A stretch of DNA of 38,567 bases. It comes from Parachlamydiaceae bacterium (GTDB lineage Bacteria; Chlamydiota; Chlamydiia; Chlamydiales; Parachlamydiaceae). The stretch spans positions 1 to 38,567 of the forward strand of contig JACDHD010000018.1 in the NCBI GenBank assembly GCA_013821265.1. Direction: 5' to 3'. A program made the position numbers and the translations under genes. The notes below the pieces were generated by a model that saw nothing but the letters and a program-made list of their open reading frames with translations, was not told the origin of the DNA and searched no databases. Of the stretch, positions 32,737-38,567 are shown piece after piece; the first letter of the stretch is position 1, and the number at the start of each line of letters is the position of its first letter.

Positions 32737-34347
32737 ATGCCTCAACTCAGTTTATTACAAAAAGAGCGTCTAAAGTACCAACCCCAATTACCCAACCTGT
32801 TACAAGACTTGGCTAAGTTAAACGTCACGGCAGGAACAAGCCAAGAAAAGCAGACTCCTACGACTCTGCCGGAACTCAGAGAAACATTCAGTTACCTATC
32901 TAAGCAAGATCCATTTATTACATTTGAAATCAGTACAGCGCGGAAGGGAGCTCCAAAAAAAGTTGGAGTCGTATTTTCTGGCGGACAGGCTGCTGGAGGT
33001 CATAATGTCATTACCGGATTATATGATGCCCTTCAAAAGCTTAATCCACAAAGCATCTTATATGGCTTTTTAGATGGACCTAAAGGCATTTTAAATAATA
33101 AGACACTGCTTTTGAACGAAGCGAGTTTGGCCAATTATCGCAATCAAGGCGGATTTGATTTGATCGGATCTGGTCGAACGAAGATCGAGACCCCTGAACA
33201 ATTTGCAGCCGCCGAAGTGACTGCAAAGGCGTTGGATCTAGATGGCATTGTGGTTGTTGGAGGAGATGACTCCAACACGAATGCTGCTTTGCTGGCGGAA
33301 TTTTTTAAATCTAGAGATTGTAAAACCGTTGTTGTAGGGGTGCCCAAAACCATTGACGGAGACCTTTCAAACGCAGATATAGAAGTCTCTTTTGGCTTTG
33401 ACAGCGCAGCTAAGACCTATTCGGAAATGATTGGCAACATTCTGAGCGATGCGCTTTCAGCGAAAAAATATTACCATTTCGTCAAAATGATGGGACGCTC
33501 TGCGTCGCATTTGACCTTAGAAAGTGCTCTTAGAACTCAACCAAACATGGTTCTGATCGGCGAAGAGATTGCAGAAAAACAGCTTACGTTGGAGCAGTTA
33601 ACGGATCAAATGTGCGATCTGATCTGTCGCCGTGCTGAGCAAGGAAAAGACTACGGCATGATCGTGATTCCTGAAGGGGTCATAGAGTTCATTCCGGAAT
33701 TTCGTTTATTGATCGATGAATTAAACACGCTTTTGGCTACAGTGTCAGCAGATCAAGTTCAAGATAAGTTGTCTCCAAAAGCTTTAAAGTGTTTTAAAGT
33801 GCTTCCTGATTTGACTAAAAGGCAGTTGCTGATGGATCGCGATCCACACGGAAACGTTCAAGTGTCGCAAATTGAGACGGAGCGCCTTTTTATTGAAATG
33901 GTACAAAAAGAGCTCAAGGAGCGTTCTAAAGCAAAAAAATATAATGGTAAATTTTCAGCGCAGCCTCATTTTTTAGGCTATGAAGGACGCGCCTGTATGC
34001 CTTCCAACTTTGACGCGCAGTACTGTTATGCGTTAGGTCATGTGACTGCATTATTAGTTCAGAATGGGTTAACAGGTTATATTTGCTGTGTGCAAGGGTT
34101 GTCTGGGCTTGTGGGTAATTGGAAGATTGGTGCTCGCAACATTGCGACGATGATGACGCTGGAGATGCGTCACGGCAAACAGAAACCAGTCATTCGCAAA
34201 ACTTTGGTGAATTTAAAAGGTGAAAGATTTCAGAAGTTTGTCAGGGTTAGAGAGGATTGGGGATTGGGGGATTTATATATGTCGCCGGGTCCGATCCAAT
34301 TTTTTGGTCCTGAGGAGCTTACAGAGGCGCCTGTGTTTCTAAGTTAA
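32737..34347 (+). CDS. pfp: PPi-dependent (type II) phosphofructokinase
   Basis: This 536-residue enzyme phosphorylates fructose 6-phosphate to fructose 1,6-bisphosphate, using pyrophosphate in this long subfamily. The N-terminal glycine loop is SGGQAAGGHN at 81-90. GGDDSN at 175-180 carries the second Asp typical of PPi-dependent enzymes. The catalytic PKTIDGD is at 203-209, followed by MMGRSASHLTLE. GGAGA before ATG 32737 fixes the start; the GTG upstream at 32704 lies in the hydrolase end. Chlamydiae use PPi-type PFKs in glycolysis, which spares ATP. The length and the LGYEGRACMPSNFD segment fit the plant/chlamydia-type clade. Confidence 0.95.
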   Translation: MPQLSLLQKERLKYQPQLPNLLQDLAKLNVTAGTSQEKQTPTTLPELRETFSYLSKQDPFITFEISTARKGAPKKVGVVFSGGQAAGGHNVITGLYDALQKLNPQSILYGFLDGPKGILNNKTLLLNEASLANYRNQGGFDLIGSGRTKIETPEQFAAAEVTAKALDLDGIVVVGGDDSNTNAALLAEFFKSRDCKTVVVGVPKTIDGDLSNADIEVSFGFDSAAKTYSEMIGNILSDALSAKKYYHFVKMMGRSASHLTLESALRTQPNMVLIGEEIAEKQLTLEQLTDQMCDLICRRAEQGKDYGMIVIPEGVIEFIPEFRLLIDELNTLLATVSADQVQDKLSPKALKCFKVLPDLTKRQLLMDRDPHGNVQVSQIETERLFIEMVQKELKERSKAKKYNGKFSAQPHFLGYEGRACMPSNFDAQYCYALGHVTALLVQNGLTGYICCVQGLSGLVGNWKIGARNIATMMTLEMRHGKQKPVIRKTLVNLKGERFQKFVRVREDWGLGDLYMSPGPIQFFGPEELTEAPVFLS

Positions 34348-34384
34348 TGCTTTTGAATTTCATAAGTCGAAGAGTTTATCATTT

Positions 34385-34508
34385 TCCTGTTTGGATTGCG
34401 GTGGCTTGCCACCGCTTTCATAGGGGTCGGCTTGACGACCCCATTAACAGTACGCTGTGACCATCGGCAAGCCGATGTGAAAGCGGTGGCAAGCCACCGC
34501 ACTCCAAA
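34385..34508. repeat. Inverted-repeat element F, full copy
   Basis: The ends TTTGGATTGCGGTGGCTTGC and its inverse with GCACTCCAAA flank about 60 bases that hold two more small stems (GGGGTCG/CGACCCC and CATCGGC/GCCGATG). The palindrome GCGGTGGCAAGCCACCGC also occurs alone at 2950-2967. It follows pfp and may end its transcript. Confidence 0.75.
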
Positions 34509-34726
34509 TAGCACATTCGCCCTTTGTGTTTATCTATGCCTCGTTTGATATACATAAAAATTTAAACTTGCATTTTTAGAAAAATTTATTGTATCGTCAT
34601 TTTCTAACAAAACTTTTTACCAGAGAAACAAGCAAACGAAAAAGAGTGAAAATAATTACTGACACGTGTATAGTGCTTAGCAAGAACAATAATAAAATTT
34701 GAATTGTTAACTATATTGAGGTGTTT
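34509..34726 (+). promoter_or_regulatory. AT-rich region upstream of the 1245-residue protein
   Basis: No gene lies here. The region is AT-rich and ends in GTTAACTATATTGAGGTG, with GAGGTG (34718-34723) as ribosome binding site. The leader resembles those of the other large coiled-coil genes in wording, but no clear -35/-10 pair stands out. Confidence 0.4.
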
Positions 34727-37700
34727 ATGCCAGCCGGTGAAGTTACTAATTCTCCCCCTAGTATGAAAGGTCATGGAATGTCACTAGCTTCAGGTTTTAA
34801 AACTCCAGACCCGAAGGGTAAGTTGGGCTGCACGCCATCGCCAGTTTCTCAGTTGGGCTGTACGCCACCGCCGCCAGTTCTGCATCTGGGATCCCCTGCT
34901 AGACCATCAACATCCTCTTTATTCCTGGCCGTTCCTTCAGCACCTGTTTCTGAACCTGCAAAAGTTTCTCAAAAGTTTCCTGTTCATCCTTCATCATATG
35001 CTTCATATACGCGTGTTTTTTACGTCGCTGCTGCTATTTTAGGTTCAGTTTGTTTTTCAAGTGCCGTTGCTGTAGCTGTTTGGGGTAGAGAAGGGGTGAT
35101 GTTAGGTATTGAACACACCATCACCGTTTTATCGTCGGCGAAAGTTTCCTTCGTCAAAGAATTTTATTTATTCTTAGAGTTTCAAGTTATTCCTCTCTAT
35201 CAAGCTGTATTAGCGTCTCCGCTACTGCCCACTGCTTTAATCGTCGTGGGAGTGTCTGCAACGTTGATTATCGGAGTTGTTGTTTGGAGAAATGTGAAGT
35301 CGCGCAGAGCTATGCTAGAGACCATTCAAGAATTGCCCTCTCCTGCAAAACAAGTGACACATGCAGTTGTGCTTCCTGAACTTCCCGAGGAACGTACGTT
35401 GGGAGCTACTTGCAAACGCCTGTCGTTTGTTGCAGTTGGCATTTTAGGAACAGTGGGAACAGTGGGTGGATTCGCTGTCGCTATTTGGGGTAAAGAAGGG
35501 GTTATATTAGCCCTTGAGCACGCTGTGACGGTTTTATCTTCAGCGAAAGTTCATCTTGTTAGAAGTTTGTATTTATTTGTGGAACTCCAGCTCATTCCTT
35601 CTTATCACGCCATTTTGGCATCTCCTTTGCTACCTACTGCTTTGGCGGTTGGCGGGGTAGCGACAGCATTGCTTTTAGGGATTGTTATTTGGAGAAAGTT
35701 AAAAGCGCGTCATGTTGTGGAAGAGATCATTCCTGAGATTCCCTCACCTGAAAAAACTGGGGGCCTTTCTGTACTTTCCTCTCCTTTAAGAGCGATGACG
35801 CGTAAGGACTCTAATTTAAAACAACTTTGGGATGAGTGGGGGAGAGTAGTATCTGCAATTGACATTAACAGTAGGGATGAAGCAAGTAAACAGGCGTTTT
35901 TAGAACTAAAAAGTGTTTTTAAACAATTGCAAACGTATGTTTCGAATACTCCGGTTTTAAGGGATAAACCCTCGGCAGTACTTATTCTTATAGAGCCCGA
36001 TTTCAAGGCATTAGAACAAGCATATGTTCTAAGAAACTTGTTGGATGCTGCACGAGAAAATATAAAAGAATTAAAGAGCACTGATTTAGATAAAATTAGA
36101 GCGGACATTAAAAAATTAACATTTTCAGGTCCTTTTGTTCCCTTACAAATACGTACTAAGCTTATAACACTGTTTAAAGAAATAGAAGCTTTGAGGTTAG
36201 ATTACTGGGCAAAGCAATTTGAAAACAGGGTAAACGAACTAAGAAATCCCTTTTACTCAGAACTCGATTATGTGGATCTAAAAAATATTAATTTAGAGCA
36301 AATAGTAGCAAACATAAAAAAAATACAAACAGATCCATTATTTCAACATGCATCGGATTTAAGTAAATCAGCCTTGGAAGAAATGACGTCTGAGATTGCA
36401 TTGTTACAGGCGTATAAGGATGAGATCCCAGCTATTGAAGAAATACTTGAGGAGATCCAGGAAAGTCAAAAACAATTGGATAGAACAAGACAAAAAATTC
36501 GTGAACGACTAAAAAATCTAGGCGAAATTGAAGAAAAATCCAGAAATAAGAATGTTCTTTGCAGACTTAATTTAGAACGCGCGCAAATAGTAAAAGCGAT
36601 AACAGCATTTGATTTGCAAAGTTTTGCATGCATTCAATCGCTACAGAAACAATGCATCGAGGTGTGTGAAGTAATCGACGCTAATAAGGTCAAGCTTCGT
36701 CCATTTGGAGACGATCCATTATTTTTTGTACACCAAGCGGTTAAAGTAGCAGCGGAATTGGAAAAGGTAAATAAATTACATGAAGAACTTATTGAGGAAG
36801 CAGGACAATCAAAGTTAGTTAAGCAAGCCAGACGATATGTCGCAGATGTACTACGTGTGATCTCTACTCCCGAGAAACTGAAAGCAGGAACATCTGCTTC
36901 AAAAGGGGTAAGGAAAGTAGATGTTACATTATTTTTTATCAAAAAAGAAGAAAGTGATGAAACGTATCTAGCACGATCTTCTGAGAAGCTTGCCATCCTT
37001 TTAGGAAATATATTATTACAACCATTCAATGAAACGTCCCCCAAGGAAATAGCAGAGTTACCAGCGATATTAAAAAATATACGACATTCGGGATGTTGGA
37101 GTAAAATTATTTCTAACCCACATGCTCGTTATTTAATCGATCAATTTTATGAAAAAAGTCTTGTTAAGCCTTTTGAGCAGTTAGAAGCGGCTTTTACATA
37201 TTTAAGTGAGGGGGAAGGAAGGGATAAAGAGCTGTTAACAATAGAAGAACTGCTTAGAGATATTGAAAAAATTCACGGTTATGATGCTTTTGCTTATGTT
37301 TGCCAAAGGATGTTCAATAAATATTTAAATCTTTTGCAAAAGGGGACACCAGACGTCATTATTCCAAAAATTAGTTTGCTTCAAGTGATTGCTAGAATGC
37401 AAGCAGAAGTCACTGCTGCCAAGACGCAAGCAGAGGTTAAAGAAAAATCGGCTGCTAGAGCAGGATCCAATGACCAAGAGTTACAAGTTGCAGAATCTCG
37501 TATGTCAGATGCCGCGTCAGGATGGCAGAAGCAATTAAAGAATGTTGAAGTTGGATTGCTACAATCTCTTTGGCAGAATTGCCTTGGGGATGTTCGAGAT
37601 TGTTCTAATGTCAGGGTAAGGGCTCAATATAAAGAAGAATTTCAGGAGAAATTGGAAGCATACTGGAAGACAGAATTTACGGGATTGATGCAACTAAGGG

Positions 37701-38464
37701 CTTTTATTTTTGTATGGAAAAAAAACGAAAAGGAGATGTCGGCTAAAATTGATCCAGAAACAATGAATCGTCTTAAGGACATAGTACCTATTATCGAAAA
37801 GATTGTAAAAAAGCAAATGGATTGGATTTTTTTATTGTCACAACTTGTCTTTCAGAAAAACGTTATTGATTTCCAGATGGAGTTTGTTCAAAAAACTAAA
37901 TCTACTTTTAATGAAGCGTATGAGTCTGTATTAACTGAGTTAGAAGGGGAAATTGGTTATAGAAAAAAGGTAATGGCTGCTGGAAAGGATCAACAAACGG
38001 AAAAGGAATTACCTGATCCAATGGAACAGTTTATTAAAACATTTAGCTGTAAAGAGTATCAGGAGTGTATACAGGAAGTTGCGCCAATGCTGTTAGTAAG
38101 AGATAAAATTAGTAGAATTGTACCCGGTCTAGATAATCAAGCATATCTTAGTATGTTCTGGAATTTTCTTAAAGGACAAGAAGAAGATCCTAAAAAAGAT
38201 AAGGGGGGATTAGATTCCTATTTGAAGAGAAAATTAGGAGCCGATTTCTTTACAATCACATCACCTCCATTTAATGGAGCAATGAAACGAAAGGAACTGA
38301 TTAAAGAGGCTATAAAATCAAAATTTTTTACCTCTACTGACGAACAAAATGCTCAATTGAATGAATTTTTTGCTTATGGAGCTGCAGCGTTGGAGTTGTC
38401 GGTAAAATTAACAAAAATAGGTGAGGGATTTCAATTTAAACCCCGTCAAACCAAGTCCGCATAA
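34727..38464 (+). CDS. Large membrane-anchored coiled-coil protein with duplicated two-helix module
   Basis: I start at ATG 34727 (GAGGTG upstream; GTG 34721 overlaps it), giving 1245 residues. The N-terminus is polar and Pro-rich with two copies of LGCTP (about 33-48). Two homologous modules follow at about residues 97-206 and 232-341, exactly 135 residues apart. Each has a hydrophobic helix, the phrase AVxVWGREGV or AVAIWGKEGV, a ~48-residue amphipathic loop with TVLSSAKV and ASPLLPTAL, a second helix, and a closing PSPxK. The remaining ~900 residues are charged, K/E/Q/L-rich and coiled-coil-like without recognised domains. Both halves are AT-rich compared with pfp. The bilobed modules recall Inc proteins but have longer loops. 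A surface or inclusion-membrane location is inferred. Confidence 0.88.
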   Translation: MPAGEVTNSPPSMKGHGMSLASGFKTPDPKGKLGCTPSPVSQLGCTPPPPVLHLGSPARPSTSSLFLAVPSAPVSEPAKVSQKFPVHPSSYASYTRVFYVAAAILGSVCFSSAVAVAVWGREGVMLGIEHTITVLSSAKVSFVKEFYLFLEFQVIPLYQAVLASPLLPTALIVVGVSATLIIGVVVWRNVKSRRAMLETIQELPSPAKQVTHAVVLPELPEERTLGATCKRLSFVAVGILGTVGTVGGFAVAIWGKEGVILALEHAVTVLSSAKVHLVRSLYLFVELQLIPSYHAILASPLLPTALAVGGVATALLLGIVIWRKLKARHVVEEIIPEIPSPEKTGGLSVLSSPLRAMTRKDSNLKQLWDEWGRVVSAIDINSRDEASKQAFLELKSVFKQLQTYVSNTPVLRDKPSAVLILIEPDFKALEQAYVLRNLLDAARENIKELKSTDLDKIRADIKKLTFSGPFVPLQIRTKLITLFKEIEALRLDYWAKQFENRVNELRNPFYSELDYVDLKNINLEQIVANIKKIQTDPLFQHASDLSKSALEEMTSEIALLQAYKDEIPAIEEILEEIQESQKQLDRTRQKIRERLKNLGEIEEKSRNKNVLCRLNLERAQIVKAITAFDLQSFACIQSLQKQCIEVCEVIDANKVKLRPFGDDPLFFVHQAVKVAAELEKVNKLHEELIEEAGQSKLVKQARRYVADVLRVISTPEKLKAGTSASKGVRKVDVTLFFIKKEESDETYLARSSEKLAILLGNILLQPFNETSPKEIAELPAILKNIRHSGCWSKIISNPHARYLIDQFYEKSLVKPFEQLEAAFTYLSEGEGRDKELLTIEELLRDIEKIHGYDAFAYVCQRMFNKYLNLLQKGTPDVIIPKISLLQVIARMQAEVTAAKTQAEVKEKSAARAGSNDQELQVAESRMSDAASGWQKQLKNVEVGLLQSLWQNCLGDVRDCSNVRVRAQYKEEFQEKLEAYWKTEFTGLMQLRAFIFVWKKNEKEMSAKIDPETMNRLKDIVPIIEKIVKKQMDWIFLLSQLVFQKNVIDFQMEFVQKTKSTFNEAYESVLTELEGEIGYRKKVMAAGKDQQTEKELPDPMEQFIKTFSCKEYQECIQEVAPMLLVRDKISRIVPGLDNQAYLSMFWNFLKGQEEDPKKDKGGLDSYLKRKLGADFFTITSPPFNGAMKRKELIKEAIKSKFFTSTDEQNAQLNEFFAYGAAALELSVKLTKIGEGFQFKPRQTKSA
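35012..35743 (+). repeat. Internal tandem repeat (two ~110-residue modules)
   Basis: The modules at about 35012-35344 and 35417-35749 encode matching two-helix segments at a constant offset of 405 bases (135 codons). The unmatched 25-residue linker between them is acidic. Protein similarity is clear, but the DNA has drifted, so the duplication is not recent. Confidence 0.8.
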
Positions 38465-38504
38465 ACAATTCAATTGCTAAAGTCGAGTTTAAGGCATGAC
38501 CAAA

Positions 38505-38567
38505 AACCGCGAAGCGGTTAATGAGCCGCGACAGTGGCGACAGCTGTTAGCCACCCGTGGCTAACAG
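38505..38567. repeat. Paired hairpins at the right window edge
   Basis: AACCGC-GAA-GCGGTT (38505-38519) is followed by the perfect 11-base stem CTGTTAGCCAC / GTGGCTAACAG (38544-38554 and 38557-38567), which runs exactly to the edge. It is 3' of the large gene and may be a terminator or the start of a further repeat element cut by the window. Confidence 0.6.

Overview
The window comes from a member of the Chlamydiota, most likely an environmental (amoeba- or animal-associated) lineage outside Chlamydiaceae. The evidence is gene order rather than any single gene. A probable Mcsc-type secretion chaperone sits directly before dnaQ, with msbA and accA close by, an arrangement I recall from C. trachomatis (about CT260-CT265, with an HU/IHF gene nearby). 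An alpha/beta hydrolase is coupled to a PPi-type phosphofructokinase (compare CT206-CT207), and pit is paired with its DUF47 partner (compare CT691-CT692). Long coiled-coil proteins of no recognised family and small proteins with two close hydrophobic segments add to this picture. The genus cannot be fixed from the sequence alone.

Layout: (1) Positions 1-6048, minus strand: two tandem paralogous genes for ~1000-residue proteins of unknown function; the first runs off the left edge. (2) 6355-8082, plus: tyrS and an HU/IHF protein. (3) 8109-9072: a VOC/glyoxalase-type gene flanked by inverted copies of a ~163-bp composite hairpin element. (4) 9077-10921: a small four-helix membrane protein (minus), then a 55-residue lipoprotein, an Mcsc-like chaperone and a DnaQ-like exonuclease (plus). 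(5) 11162-15878, minus: rpmH-rnpA, then an L,D-transpeptidase, accA and an MsbA-type ABC exporter, covering RNA processing, envelope, fatty-acid initiation and lipid A transport. (6) 16158-18509: a FixI/CcoI-type copper P-ATPase bracketed by two inverted-repeat elements. (7) 18757-20775: a DUF3604 protein that appears to have lost its metal ligands. (8) 21384-26201, minus: a compact ybhG-F-S-R-type exporter operon. (9) 26520-29150, plus: a coiled-coil protein and a small Inc-like protein. (10) 29147-31475, minus: DUF6629 membrane protein, DUF47 (PhoU-like) and Pit phosphate transporter, coupled by one-base TAATG overlaps. (11) 31931-34347, plus: hydrolase and pfp. (12) 34727-38464: a 1245-residue protein with a duplicated two-helix membrane module and a long coiled-coil tail.

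The intergenic space is crowded with at least six families of dispersed palindromic or inverted-repeat elements, called A to F here. They often lie at gene ends where terminators would be expected, and some bracket single genes. At 31630-31867 one element (D) is inserted inside another (C), which is good evidence that D has moved. No tRNA, rRNA, CRISPR array or transposase gene was seen.
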